Shown one piece after another: positions 16,148-24,223 of a DNA stretch of 34,481 nucleotides. The stretch's first letter is position 1; each line of letters begins with the position of its first letter. This stretch comes from Nocardioides sp. (lineage in GTDB: Bacteria; Actinomycetota; Actinomycetes; Propionibacteriales; Nocardioidaceae). The stretch is from positions 1-34,481 of the forward strand of contig NZ_JASBRN010000072.1 in the NCBI RefSeq assembly GCF_030149505.1. The letters are read 5' to 3'. The notes under the pieces were generated by a model. It was not told the origin of the DNA. It saw only the letters and a program-made list of their open reading frames with translations, and ran no database searches. The position numbers were made by a program, and so were the translations under genes.

Positions 16148-17113
16148 ATGACGACCCCCCTCCTCACCCCGACCACGGCCGACGAGGCCGCCGCTCTCGG
16201 ATGGACCAAGCGACGACTCCAGCTCGGCCTGGCGGACGGTTCGGTGCGCCGCGTGCTCCGCGGCGTGTACGTCGACAGCGCCGTGCCCGACACCATCGAC
16301 CTACGCGCCACCGCCGCGGCACTGCTGCTCCCGGCGCGGATGGTCGTGGTCGATCGCAGCGCTTCGTGGCTGATGGGCGTGGACCACTGGGACCCCACCG
16401 ACCTCGACGTCCCTCCTCTCCTCGACGTCACGGCCACGTCCGGCACGCGGACCAGGCTGGACGGCGTCCGCGGTGGTCAGCGTCGGCTCGAGCCGGAGGA
16501 CGTGATGGTCCTCGCCAGCGGCGTACCCGTCACGACACCGCTGCGGACCGCGGCAGACCTCGCGTGCCAACGGGGTCGACTGGGGGCAGCAGCCGTCCTC
16601 GACCAGTTCGCGCGCGCGTACGGCATCACGGAGTCGGACCTGCGTCGCCTGCTGCTGCGCCTCGCCGGGCGCCGGGGGGTCACCCAACTCCGCGAGCTGG
16701 CCTCCGACCTGTGCCCGGAGGCGGAGTCGCCCGGGGAGTCGTGGGTCCGCAGGCTGGTCCTCGACCACCGCATGCCCCGGCCGATCCCCCAGTTCGTCGT
16801 GGTGCTGGACGGACAGACCTATCGGCTCGACCTCGCCTACCCGCACCTGCGCATCGCCGTGGAGTACGACGGGGAGGACTGGCACGACAGCCCCGAGCAG
16901 CGGGCCGCGGACGAGGTACGGCGCGCAGCGCTGCGGCGCGCCGGCTGGGAGGTGATCGTCGTGCGCAAGAGCGACCTCTCCGGCCCGAGCCTCGACGCGT
17001 GGGTGCGCCGGCTGCGCTGCTTCATCCAGGACCGCCGGCGCTCGCCTGCTCCGACGTACGCCCGTGGAGTGGACGCCGGCGTGCACCTGCGTCGACGCGG
17101 TGGCCGCTTGTGA
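16148..17113 (+). CDS. DUF559 / AbiEi-antitoxin-like protein with PD-(D/E)XK nuclease-type C-terminus
   Basis: A 321-residue protein. Residues about 10-45 (ADEAAALGWTKRRLQLGLAD, then a VRRVLRGVYVD segment) resemble the winged-helix start of AbiEi-type antitoxins. The C-terminal part has the DUF559/Vsr-like restriction fold pattern: E197 in a SPGESWVRR segment, D228 in YRLDLAYP, E239-Y-D241-G in RIAVEYDGEDWH, and a WEVIVVRKSDL strand. This architecture is common in actinobacteria, but its role is not established. No AbiEii-type toxin gene is adjacent, so it is not a recognisable toxin-antitoxin pair. It interrupts an otherwise conserved housekeeping neighbourhood between mdh and folD, and its stop codon is the first three bases of repeat array B. 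No close ribosome-binding site precedes the ATG. Confidence 0.8.
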   Translation: MTTPLLTPTTADEAAALGWTKRRLQLGLADGSVRRVLRGVYVDSAVPDTIDLRATAAALLLPARMVVVDRSASWLMGVDHWDPTDLDVPPLLDVTATSGTRTRLDGVRGGQRRLEPEDVMVLASGVPVTTPLRTAADLACQRGRLGAAAVLDQFARAYGITESDLRRLLLRLAGRRGVTQLRELASDLCPEAESPGESWVRRLVLDHRMPRPIPQFVVVLDGQTYRLDLAYPHLRIAVEYDGEDWHDSPEQRAADEVRRAALRRAGWEVIVVRKSDLSGPSLDAWVRRLRCFIQDRRRSPAPTYARGVDAGVHLRRRGGRL

Positions 17114-17198
17114 CGGTTCGGCGGTTCAGAAGTGACGGGTCGGCGGTTCAGAACTGACGGTTCGGCGGTTCAGAAGTGACTGCTCGGCGGTGGAGGTC
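17111..17198 (+). repeat. 22-bp tandem repeat array B (four units) after the DUF3017 gene
   Basis: Four consecutive 22-base units start at 17111, 17133, 17155 and 17177. Units 1 and 3 are identical and start TGACGGTTCGGCGGTTCAGA; unit 2 differs at two positions; unit 4 is degenerate and runs into the DUF3017 stop codon. The array exactly fills the space between the TGA of the DUF559 gene and the stop of the convergent DUF3017 gene. Orientation relative to the DUF3017 stop is the same as array A to mdh and array C to perM. Confidence 0.9.
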
Positions 17199-17583
17199 AG
17201 AGGCCGGGCTGGTTGGGGATCGTGCGGGCCAGGAAGAGCAGCGTCCCGCCGAGGGTCCCGAGCAGGAGGACGTCGACGAGGCGGTGGCGCACCGCGAGCA
17301 TGCCGGCGTCGCGGCGCGGCAGGACCAGGCGCAGCCCGGCAGCGGCGAGCAGTGCCCCGGAGATCCAGGTGACACCGAATCGCCAGTCGTCGCCGAGCCA
17401 GGCCCAGGCGACCCCCAGGGCGGCCGCGGCCAGCACCCAGAGGTAGAAGAAGCCCCCGATCGTGGAGGGGTAGCGACGCCCCTCCTCCTCGGCGATCTCC
17501 TCGGCGATCTCGGAGACTGTCGGGACCGGGTCCTCGAGCTCCTCGGGCGGCTGCGCCGGCTCCTCCTGGCTCACCCGGGCCAC
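17197..17583 (-). CDS. DUF3017 domain membrane protein
   Basis: A 128-residue protein with an acidic N-terminal region (EEPAQPPEELEDPVP... about residues 6-35) and three hydrophobic helices, about 43-60, 70-86 and 102-119. Small membrane proteins of this kind with DUF3017 sit directly after folD in Streptomyces and relatives, which is the basis for the name; the function is unknown. The GTG start is one base after the folD stop, giving a tight operon; a second GTG three codons later is equally possible. Its stop runs into repeat array B. Confidence 0.75.
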   Translation of the reverse strand: MARVSQEEPAQPPEELEDPVPTVSEIAEEIAEEEGRRYPSTIGGFFYLWVLAAAALGVAWAWLGDDWRFGVTWISGALLAAAGLRLVLPRRDAGMLAVRHRLVDVLLLGTLGGTLLFLARTIPNQPGL

Positions 17584-17584
17584 G

Positions 17585-18430
17585 CTACCGGGCAGCCCGC
17601 TCGGCCATGTCGACGATGTTGCTCAGCAGCATCGCGCGCGTCATCGGGCCCACGCCGCCGGGGTTGGGCGAGACCCAGCCGGCCACGTCCCACACGTCGG
17701 GGGCGACGTCACCGGCGATCTTGCCGTCGACCCGCGAGACGCCCACGTCGAGCACGGCCGCGCCGGGCTTGATCATGTCGGCGGTGATGATGCCGGGCAC
17801 GCCGGCGGCCGCCACGACGACGTCGGCCTCGCGCACGTGCTTGGCCAGGTCGCGGGTGCCGGTGTGGCACAGGGTCGCGGTCGCGTTCTCGGTACGCCGG
17901 GTCAGCAGGAGCCCCATCGGGCGACCGACCGTGAGGCCGCGGCCGACCACGACCACCTCGGCCCCCGCCAGCTCGATGCCGTGACGGCGCAGCAGCTCGA
18001 TGCAGCCGACGGGCGTGCACGGCAGGGACCCGGGCACCCCGAGGGCCAGCCGACCCAGGGAGACCGGGTGCAGCCCGTCGACGTCCTTGTCGGGGTCGAC
18101 CCGCGACAGCAGGGCGTACTCGTCCAGGCCGGTCGGCTGCTGGATGAGGAAGCCGGTGCAGCCGGGGTCGGCGTTGAGCCGGTCGATCTCGGCCTCGACC
18201 TCGGCCTGGGTGGCGGTCGCGGGCAGGTCGACGCGGATCGACTCGATGCCGATCTCGGCACAGTCCTTGTGCTTGGCACCGACGTACCAGTGGCTGCCCG
18301 GGTCGTCACCGACCAGGACGGTGCCGAGGCCCGGGACGATGCCCTGCTCCTTGAGCGCGGCCACCCGGACCTTGAGCTCCTCCTTGATGGCCTTGAGCGT
18401 CGCGGTGCCGTCGAGCTTCTGTGCGGTCAT
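17585..18430 (-). CDS. folD: Bifunctional methylenetetrahydrofolate dehydrogenase / methenyltetrahydrofolate cyclohydrolase
   Basis: Interconverts 5,10-methylene-, methenyl- and 10-formyl-tetrahydrofolate with NADP, supplying the formyl groups that PurN and PurH use. The 281-residue protein has the active-site YVGAKHKDC segment (Tyr and Lys of the YxxxK motif), the LIQQPTGL segment, the [13 protein letters not shown] segment, the nucleotide-binding [17 protein letters not shown] stretch and the C-terminal [14 protein letters not shown] signature. The ATG at 18430 has AGGAC just upstream. It lies in the same strand and functional group as purN and purH, separated from purH by a 139-bp spacer holding a hairpin and a REP-like element. 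Confidence 0.96.
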   Translation of the reverse strand: MTAQKLDGTATLKAIKEELKVRVAALKEQGIVPGLGTVLVGDDPGSHWYVGAKHKDCAEIGIESIRVDLPATATQAEVEAEIDRLNADPGCTGFLIQQPTGLDEYALLSRVDPDKDVDGLHPVSLGRLALGVPGSLPCTPVGCIELLRRHGIELAGAEVVVVGRGLTVGRPMGLLLTRRTENATATLCHTGTRDLAKHVREADVVVAAAGVPGIITADMIKPGAAVLDVGVSRVDGKIAGDVAPDVWDVAGWVSPNPGGVGPMTRAMLLSNIVDMAERAAR

Positions 18431-18483
18431 GTCGTCCTCGTACGTCGATGCTGGTGATTGCGGTCAACGGGCACGTCACCCGT

Positions 18484-18537
18484 GTTTCGACAGGCTCCGT
18501 CGCGGCTTCGTCCCTCAGCCGCGGTCGCCGCTCAACC
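18484..18537 (-). repeat. REP-like palindromic element (family 2) between purH and folD
   Basis: On the minus strand the element opens GGTTGAG and closes GTCGAAAC. Its core hairpin has a perfect 7-bp stem (CGCGGCT with AGCCGCG) around a 9-base loop of the form GAGGGACGA. Two other elements with the same ends, loop and geometry but different stem bases lie after sucD (25599-25655) and after the M23 gene (29349-29406). Confidence 0.75.
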
Positions 18538-18579
18538 TTTCCATTCGCGGCCCGGAGCAAGCTCCGTGCCTAATGGAAA
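18538..18579 (-). terminator. Hairpin overlapping the purH stop codon
   Basis: An 8-bp outer stem (TTTCCATT at 18538-18545 with AATGGAAA at 18572-18579) encloses a 6-bp inner stem (CGGAGC with GCTCCG, 18553-18566). The right arm is made of the last purH codons and part of its stop. The structure could terminate or stabilise purH mRNA and immediately precedes the REP-like element. Confidence 0.55.
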
Positions 18580-20150
18580 AAGTGTCGGGTGCCGGTGAAG
18601 TACATCGTCACGCCCGCGGCCTTGCAGGCCTCGATGGTGAGCTCGTCGCGCACCGAGCCGCCGGGCTGGACGATCGCGGTCACGCCGGCGTCGATCAGCA
18701 CCTGCGGGCCGTCCTCGAAGGGGAAGAACGCGTCCGAGGCCGCCACCGCGCCGCGGGAGCGCTCCTCCCCCTCGGCGAGGGTGTTGGCGCGCTCGACGGC
18801 GAGCCTGCAGGAGTCGACCCGGTTGACCTGGCCCATGCCGATGCCGACCGAGGCACCGTCCTTGGCGAGCAGGATCGCGTTGGACTTGGCCGAACGGCAG
18901 GCGCGCCAGGCGAAGGCGAGGTCGGCGAGCACCTCGTCGGAGGCGGCCTCGCCGGTGGCGAGCGTCCAGCCGGACGGGTCGTCGCCCTCGGCCTGGAAGG
19001 AGTCGCGCTCCTGCATGAGCAGCCCGCCCGAGATCGGCCGGGTCTCGACCCCGCCGCGCTCGAGGTCCTCGCAGACCAGGATGCGGATGTTCTTCTTGCC
19101 TTGGAGGACCTCGACGGCCCCGTCCTCGTAGCCCGGGGCCACGATGACCTCGGTGAACACCTCGGCGACCTGCGCGGCCATCTCCTTCGTGACCGGGCGG
19201 TTCGCCGCGATCACACCGCCGAACGCCGAGACCGGGTCGCAGGCGTGGGCGCGGCGGTGCGCCTCGGCGACGTCGGCACCCACGGCCACGCCGCACGGGT
19301 TCGCGTGCTTGATGATCGCCACGGCCGGCTGGTCGAAGTCGTAGGCCGCGCGGCGGGCAGCGTCGGTGTCGACGTAGTTGTTGTAGGACATCTCCTTGCC
19401 GTGCAGCTGCTGCGCACCGGCCAGGCCCGCGGGCCCGTGGCCGGAGCGGTAGAGGGCCGCGGACTGGTGCGGGTTCTCCCCGTAGCGCAGGACTGCCGAG
19501 CGCTCCCAGGTGGCACCGGCCCACGCGGGGTAGCCGGCGCCGTCGCTGGTGTCGGTGAGGACGTTGCTCATCCACGAGGCCACCGCCACGTCGTACGACG
19601 CGGTGTGGACGAACGCCTCGGCCGCGAGCCGCTTGCGCTGCTCGAGGGTGAACCCGCCCTCGGCGACGGCGGCCAGCACGTCGGCGTACCGCTGGGGAGA
19701 GGTCACGATGGCGACCGAGGGGTGGTTCTTGGCGGCCGCGCGGACCATGGACGGCCCACCGATGTCGATCTGCTCGACGCACTCGTCGGGCGAGGCGCCG
19801 GACGCGACCGTCTGGGTGAAGGGGTAGAGGTTGGAGACGACGAGGTCGAAGGGCTCGACGTCGAGGTCGGCCAGCTGCTGCACGTGGGAGGCCAGGCGGC
19901 GGTCGGCCAGGATGCCGGCGTGCACGCGGGGGTGCAGGGTCTTGACCCGGCCGTCGAGGCACTCGGGGAAGCCGGTGAGCTCCTCGACCTTGGTGACCGG
20001 CAGACCGAGGCCCTCGATCAGCTTCGCCGAGCCGCCGGTCGACACGAGGGTGACGCCCGCGTCGTGGAGGCCGCGGACGAGGTCCTCGAGACCGGACTTG
20101 TCGTAGACGGAGACCAGGGCTCGCCTGATCGGGACGCGGTTCTCGCTCAT
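18570..20150 (-). CDS. purH: Bifunctional AICAR transformylase / IMP cyclohydrolase
   Basis: Catalyses the last two steps of IMP synthesis: formylation of AICAR with 10-formyl-THF, then ring closure. The 526-residue protein starts with the MGS-like IMP cyclohydrolase domain ([41 protein letters not shown]) and continues into the AICAR transformylase domain ([46 protein letters not shown]). The ATG has AGGAG four bases upstream. The leader contains a ZTP riboswitch, so expression is expected to rise when ZTP accumulates under 10-formyl-THF shortage. It follows purN on the same strand. Confidence 0.98.
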   Translation of the reverse strand: MSENRVPIRRALVSVYDKSGLEDLVRGLHDAGVTLVSTGGSAKLIEGLGLPVTKVEELTGFPECLDGRVKTLHPRVHAGILADRRLASHVQQLADLDVEPFDLVVSNLYPFTQTVASGASPDECVEQIDIGGPSMVRAAAKNHPSVAIVTSPQRYADVLAAVAEGGFTLEQRKRLAAEAFVHTASYDVAVASWMSNVLTDTSDGAGYPAWAGATWERSAVLRYGENPHQSAALYRSGHGPAGLAGAQQLHGKEMSYNNYVDTDAARRAAYDFDQPAVAIIKHANPCGVAVGADVAEAHRRAHACDPVSAFGGVIAANRPVTKEMAAQVAEVFTEVIVAPGYEDGAVEVLQGKKNIRILVCEDLERGGVETRPISGGLLMQERDSFQAEGDDPSGWTLATGEAASDEVLADLAFAWRACRSAKSNAILLAKDGASVGIGMGQVNRVDSCRLAVERANTLAEGEERSRGAVAASDAFFPFEDGPQVLIDAGVTAIVQPGGSVRDELTIEACKAAGVTMYFTGTRHFFH

Positions 20151-20180
20151 GACACTCCTGCAGGGCTCTGCGTCGGACGA

Positions 20181-20252
20181 GGGGCACCCAGGCGGACGAT
20201 GCCCCGACTTGTCACTCCCCGGTGGTCACCCACCCGCGCCAGTCGTGTGGGG
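20181..20252 (-). ncRNA. ZTP (pfl) riboswitch in the purH leader
   Basis: On the minus strand, between the purN stop and the purH start, the conserved parts of the ZTP riboswitch occur in order: GACTGGCG (20237-20244), a P2 hairpin of GGTGG and CCACC closed by a GTGA tetraloop (20221-20234), GGGGAG (20215-20220), a linker, then a P3 hairpin with a GGGGCA/TGCCCC stem (20181-20205) presenting CCGCCTGGG. The GGCG and CGCC segments can form the known pseudoknot. This family senses ZTP/AICAR and switches on purine and folate genes; purH is a classic target. The 30 bases between P3 and the purH ATG hold the expression platform, but I cannot tell whether it acts on transcription or translation. Confidence 0.9.
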
Positions 20253-20258
20253 CGCAGA

Positions 20259-20867
20259 CTACCGGCCGAGCAGGCCTCGGCGCCCCTCGACCCGGAAGCC
20301 CTCGCGGGCCATCCGGCCGACGGTGTCCACGAGCATCGCGCGCTCGGCCACCTTGATCCGCTCGTGGAGGCTCTCGACGTCGTCGTCGTCCTGCACCGGC
20401 ACGACGGACTGGGCCAGGATCACGCCGGTGTCCACGCCCTCGTCGACGACGAAGAGCGTGCAGCCGGTCACCTTCACGCCGTAGTCCAGGGCGTCGCGGG
20501 GTCCGTGCATCCCGGGGAAGGACGGCGACAGCGCGGGGTGGGTGTTGACGGTGCGGCCGCCGAAGGCCGCGAGGAACCCCGGGCCGACCAGCTTCATGAA
20601 GCCCGCGAGCACGACCAGGTCCGGCTCGAAGGCCGCGACCTTGTCGGCCAGCGCCCGGTCCCAGTGGTCGCGGGACGAGAAGTCCCCGACCCGGGCGACG
20701 AAGGTCGGCACCCCGGCGCGCTCGGCCCGGGCCAGGCCCTCGATGTCGTCGCGGTCGGCGCCGACGGCGACCACCGAGGCGCCGTACGCCGGGTCGGCGC
20801 ACGCGTCCAGGAGGGCCTGGAGGTTGGTGCCGGAGCCGGAGACGAGGACGACGAGCCGTGCGGTCAC
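20259..20867 (-). CDS. purN: Phosphoribosylglycinamide formyltransferase (GART)
   Basis: Transfers a formyl group from 10-formyl-THF to GAR in purine synthesis. The 202-residue protein begins at a GTG and has the phosphate-binding VSGSGTNLQALL segment, an LAGFMKLVGPGFL segment and the catalytic block with Asn and His in VNTHPALSPSFPG, followed by GCTLFVVDEGVDTG containing the catalytic Asp. Length fits the single-domain bacterial enzyme. The perM-purN-purH order matches Mycobacterium tuberculosis (Rv0955-0957) as I recall. Its upstream 91 bp include repeat array C, which would be part of the purN leader if transcribed from perM. Confidence 0.97.
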   Translation of the reverse strand: MTARLVVLVSGSGTNLQALLDACADPAYGASVVAVGADRDDIEGLARAERAGVPTFVARVGDFSSRDHWDRALADKVAAFEPDLVVLAGFMKLVGPGFLAAFGGRTVNTHPALSPSFPGMHGPRDALDYGVKVTGCTLFVVDEGVDTGVILAQSVVPVQDDDDVESLHERIKVAERAMLVDTVGRMAREGFRVEGRRGLLGR

Positions 20868-20897
20868 GCGCCGCAGACTAGGGCCAGCGCGAGGAGG

Positions 20898-20963
20898 TGA
20901 CGGCTCGAGGGTTCGAAAGTGACCGTTCGGCGGTGCGGAACTGACGGCTCGGCGGGGCTCAGC
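20898..20963 (+). repeat. 22-bp tandem repeat array C (three units) after perM
   Basis: Three consecutive 22-base units start at 20898, 20920 and 20942, opening TGACGGCTCGAGGGTTCG, TGACCGTTCGGCGGTGCG and TGACGGCTCGGCGGGGCT. The last unit degenerates into the perM stop codon. Unlike arrays A and B there is no DUF559 gene beside it. Here the array lies between two genes of the same direction (perM then purN). Confidence 0.85.
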
Positions 20964-22191
20964 GGGCTCGGCGGCGCTGCCAGGCGGTCATGGCGAGCGC
21001 GCCGACCAGCCCGCCGAGGGCGAAGGTGGTCAGCGACTGCACCAGGACGTCGCCGACCAGCGGGGAGACGTCGCGCATCCGGCCCGGGCCGACGGCTCCC
21101 CCGGCGAGTGCGGTGAGGAAGGTGAAGGCGACGGCGGCCAGCGCCCCGCCCACGCAGCCGCGCAGGGCGGCCTCGTCCCAGCGGGTGGTCGGCGCGGCGC
21201 GCTGGGCCAGCGCGACGGCGACGGCAGCGACCAGCGGAGGCACGGCCACCAGGGCGGCGGTCCAGCCCGGCGGGTCGCCGGCGTCCGGCAGGGCGGCGAG
21301 CACCGGGAAGACCGGCAGCGGGCCGAGCACGACCACCGACGGGCTGACCAGGGTGCCGGCCCCGACGGTGAAGCCCGGACCGGCGAGGTAGGCGCCGGAG
21401 AAGGCCACCGTGTTGGGCAGCAGCACCAGCGCGACCAGCAGGACCAGGACGGCGTCGCCGGCGCCCGAGTGCAGCTGGGACATCACGTTGAGGGCCGTGC
21501 CGAGGTCGACGACGAAGGCACCGAGCAGCAGGACCAGGGAGACCACGAGCCACAGCCGGAGCACCAGCCGCGCGGTGCGCAGGGTGTCCAGCAGCATGGG
21601 CGGCACGTCGGCCGCCCAGATCGCGGCGCGTCCCGAGCCGGTGGCGACGGCCGCGCCGCCGACCACGGCGCAGAGGACGAGGGACCAGCCCAGCACGGGG
21701 GCGGCGTCCGGCGCGCTCGCGCGGGTGGCGGCCAGGGAGTGCGTGACGACCCCGACGACGGCGTACCCCGCGAAGAGCAGGGCGACGGCCACCGGCACGG
21801 TCCAGTCCCGCTCGCCGTCCTCGATCCCGTCGGCGTCCGGGCCGTGGCCGGAGACCAGGTCGCCGACCCGCAGCCCGGCCCGCCAGGTGCTCCACGCGGC
21901 GAGCAGCGTCAGCCCGAGGGGTACGACGGTGAGCCGGACCCCCTCGACGGCCACCCCCGACCCGTGCGCGACCAGCCAGGCGGTCGCGCCGACGCGCATC
22001 CCGTCGCTGGGCGAGCCGTGGGAGCCCGCGTCGGCCAGGAACCAGCCGACCACCCCGAGGGCGAGGCACACCAGCAGCGGGCCGAACGCCGCCAGGACTC
22101 CCCCGGTGAAGGCGACGGGGGCCAGCGGCAGCCGCCCGCGGGAGGGTCGGGGGCGGGACGGTCCGGTGGGACGGGTCAGGAGGGAGGTCAT
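20959..22191 (-). CDS. perM: PerM-type (DUF6350) cell division membrane protein
   Basis: A 410-residue polytopic membrane protein with roughly nine or ten hydrophobic segments and a short basic N-terminal tail. Stretches GSGVAVEGVRLTVVPLGLT and GPGFTVGAGTLVSPSVVVLG resemble the actinobacterial DUF6350 family whose M. tuberculosis member PerM (Rv0955) stabilises the divisome. The main support besides topology is gene order: it precedes purN and purH exactly as in mycobacteria. It starts 50 bp from the divergent sigma-fusion gene, so the two promoters overlap. The name rests on position plus topology. Confidence 0.72.
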   Translation of the reverse strand: MTSLLTRPTGPSRPRPSRGRLPLAPVAFTGGVLAAFGPLLVCLALGVVGWFLADAGSHGSPSDGMRVGATAWLVAHGSGVAVEGVRLTVVPLGLTLLAAWSTWRAGLRVGDLVSGHGPDADGIEDGERDWTVPVAVALLFAGYAVVGVVTHSLAATRASAPDAAPVLGWSLVLCAVVGGAAVATGSGRAAIWAADVPPMLLDTLRTARLVLRLWLVVSLVLLLGAFVVDLGTALNVMSQLHSGAGDAVLVLLVALVLLPNTVAFSGAYLAGPGFTVGAGTLVSPSVVVLGPLPVFPVLAALPDAGDPPGWTAALVAVPPLVAAVAVALAQRAAPTTRWDEAALRGCVGGALAAVAFTFLTALAGGAVGPGRMRDVSPLVGDVLVQSLTTFALGGLVGALAMTAWQRRRAR

Positions 22192-22241
22192 GACCCGCCC
22201 ATCATCACCGCCCTCGGCCGCTCACGTAGGTTGGACTCGCC

Positions 22242-24101
22242 ATGAGGGGAGAAGAGGAGTTCGACGCGTTCTACAAGGACGCGCGTGACCGCCTGCTCGT
22301 GCAGACCTTCGCTCTCACCGGTGACGTGCGCGTCGCCCGCAGCGCCGTCCGCGACGCCTTCGTCGAGGCCTGGCACCACTGGCGCAAGGTGTCGCGGCAC
22401 CCCGACCCCGAGGACTGGGTGCGGCCGCACGCCTGGCAGCACGCCCACCGTCGGCACGTCGCCCGCCCCTGGCACCGCGAGAAGGGCCTGGACCCCGAGG
22501 TCGCGGCCACCCTCGAGGCGCTCGCCAAGATCACCCACACCCAGCGTCGCGTGCTGCTGCTGACCCACCTGGCGAGCGTGCGGCTGGAGGACATGGCCCA
22601 CGAGGTCGGGCTGACCGTCGAGGACACCACCCGCGAGCTGCAGACCGCCACGTCGCAGCTGGCCGTGCACCGCGGCAGCCCCACCACCGCGGTCCCGCTG
22701 CTGCTGCGCAGCCTGCTCGAGACCCCGCCCGAGGTCCGCTGGCCCCGCGCCTCGATCATCCGCCGCTCCGGCGCCACCCGGCGGCGTACCCACACCACGA
22801 TCGGGGCGGTGGCCGCGGTCGCAGCCGTGGCGCTCACGGGCGCCCTGGTCTCCGACCCCGCTGGCGTGCGGCCCACGCTGGACCGGGCCACGGTGGGCAC
22901 CGTCTCGGCCCCCCGCCCCACGAGCACCCCCGCTCCCGAGGACGCACAGGTGCTGCCCACCAGCGCGATGGTCTCGGTGGACCGGGTCGCCGACCTGCTG
23001 CCCGGCCGCGGCTGGGAGGAGACCCGCACCCACGACAACACCTACGGCGACGGCCTGGTCATGCCGTGCCAGCAGGCCAGGTACGCCGACCCGCGGCTCG
23101 TCGACGCGCTGGTCCGCGAGATCCGCACGCCCCGCGGGGCGGAGCCCCGGCGCAGCGTCGTCGCGACCACGGAGGCCTCCCGCAGCGCCGCCGCCGCCCG
23201 CGCCGCGATGGCCCGGCTCGGCGACTGGTTCGCTCGGTGCGCCGACGGCGGACGCACCCAGCTGCTCGACACCAGCACCGTCCGGGGGCTCGGGGCCGAC
23301 GCCGTGCAGATCGTCCTGCGCGACTGGGACGACCCGGTCACGACCACCGTCGTGGGCATGGCCCGCTCGGGGCGGTTCCTCGTCACGACCGCGTCCTCGG
23401 TGCGCAGCGCCCGGGTCGAGCTCCCCCGGCTGCAGGCCCAGCTGCTGGCGACGGCCGTGGCCGGCGTGTGCGACCTCGAGGGCGGCGGACGTTGCCCCGA
23501 CGACTCCCGGGCACCCGAGCTGCGCCCCCGCGACCCGCTGCCGGCCGGCGACCCGACGACGATGATCGTGGAGACCGACCTGCCGCCGGTCTCCGGGGTG
23601 GACGCCCCCTGGGTCGGCACGGACCCCGAGCCGGTCGGTGGGGACAACGTCGCCGCCACCCGCTGCGACCGCACCTCCTTCGCCGGCCGGGTGGGGGGCC
23701 AGCCGATCCGCAAGGCCGCCACCCGCACGTTCCTCATCCCCGAGGCGCGGCTGCCGGTGGAGTTCGGGCTGACCGAGACCGTCGGCCTGCTGCCCGCCCC
23801 GCAGGCACGCACCTTCGTCGCCGACATCCGCCGCAAGATGAGCACCTGCTCCGACCGCGACCTCGGCACCGAGGTCTTCACCGCCGCCTCGCGCACCGGT
23901 GCGGTCGAGGAGCTCGCGGTCTGGCACGTCACCGTCGAGGTCTCCGAGACCCGCTCGGTGAAGTACTACATGGCCGTCGCCCGCTCCGGCGGCCGGGTGC
24001 TGCAGCTCGGCTTCATCCCCGCCCCCGGCGTGGAGATGGACCGCGGGGCCTTCCTCGACCTGGCCGAGCGCGGCCTCGCGCGACTCCGCTCCGGCGCCTG
24101 A
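22242..24101 (+). CDS. Sigma-like domain fused to membrane helix and two extracytoplasmic sensor domains
   Basis: A 619-residue protein I do not recognise as a named family. Residues 1-145 align by eye with the ECF sigma factor encoded downstream (EFDAFY versus EFDDFY; PEDWVRPHAW versus PEAWVRTTAY; TQRRVLLLTHLASVRLEDMA versus AQRRALVLHHLADLPVHEVA), giving sigma regions 2 and 4. The region 4.2 recognition helix is DTTRELQTATSQLA instead of GTVKARLSRGRAALA, so its basic residues are lost and promoter binding is doubtful. A single membrane helix (about 185-203) follows a basic RRSGATRRR stop-transfer segment. Outside are two related domains (about 245-420 and 450-615) with six cysteines at 276, 333, 410, 418, 475 and 536. 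The protein may be a tethered regulator or a sigma/anti-sigma fusion. Confidence 0.8.
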   Translation: MRGEEEFDAFYKDARDRLLVQTFALTGDVRVARSAVRDAFVEAWHHWRKVSRHPDPEDWVRPHAWQHAHRRHVARPWHREKGLDPEVAATLEALAKITHTQRRVLLLTHLASVRLEDMAHEVGLTVEDTTRELQTATSQLAVHRGSPTTAVPLLLRSLLETPPEVRWPRASIIRRSGATRRRTHTTIGAVAAVAAVALTGALVSDPAGVRPTLDRATVGTVSAPRPTSTPAPEDAQVLPTSAMVSVDRVADLLPGRGWEETRTHDNTYGDGLVMPCQQARYADPRLVDALVREIRTPRGAEPRRSVVATTEASRSAAAARAAMARLGDWFARCADGGRTQLLDTSTVRGLGADAVQIVLRDWDDPVTTTVVGMARSGRFLVTTASSVRSARVELPRLQAQLLATAVAGVCDLEGGGRCPDDSRAPELRPRDPLPAGDPTTMIVETDLPPVSGVDAPWVGTDPEPVGGDNVAATRCDRTSFAGRVGGQPIRKAATRTFLIPEARLPVEFGLTETVGLLPAPQARTFVADIRRKMSTCSDRDLGTEVFTAASRTGAVEELAVWHVTVEVSETRSVKYYMAVARSGGRVLQLGFIPAPGVEMDRGAFLDLAERGLARLRSGA

Positions 24102-24116
24102 GCCCGCCCGGGCAGG
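24097..24116. terminator. Short GC hairpin at the stop of the sigma-fusion gene
   Basis: GCCCG (24102-24106) pairs with CGGGC (24109-24113), extended by CCT/AGG across a two-base bulge; the TGA lies at its base. The loop is only two bases, so it is a weak terminator candidate. Read-through into the downstream sigma gene is possible. Confidence 0.3.
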
Positions 24117-24146
24117 CGACGCCCGCACAGATTCCCCCGGCGGGGC

Positions 24147-24173
24147 TGCAACCGACCTGCCCGCTGCGGCGTA
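24147..24173 (+). promoter_or_regulatory. ECF-type promoter of the sigma factor gene
   Basis: TGCAACC (24147-24153), a 16-base spacer and CGTA (24170-24173) match the bipartite AAC...CGT architecture of ECF/SigE-type promoters. It lies 50 bp upstream of a SigE-family sigma gene, as expected for autoregulation. No similar pair was found upstream of the fusion gene. Confidence 0.55.
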
Positions 24174-24183
24174 CACACTGCGA

Positions 24184-24204
24184 GGACGGCGACGACAGCC
24201 GTCC
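24184..24204 (+). other. Hairpin in the sigma factor mRNA leader
   Basis: A perfect 7-bp stem (GGACGGC with GCCGTCC) around a 7-base loop begins about ten bases downstream of the ECF -10 element, so it would cap the 5' end of the transcript. It could stabilise the message. Function is inferred from position only. Confidence 0.4.
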
Positions 24205-24223
24205 CGGAGACGAGAGCAGGATC

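Noticed and set aside
16148..17113. DUF559/AbiEi-like gene as half of a type IV toxin-antitoxin system
   Set aside because: No nucleotidyltransferase (AbiEii-type) toxin gene is adjacent on either strand; neighbours are mdh and the DUF3017/folD genes.
17111..17198. Array B as a CRISPR
   Set aside because: Units are contiguous with no unique spacers, only 22 bp long, and no cas gene is present.
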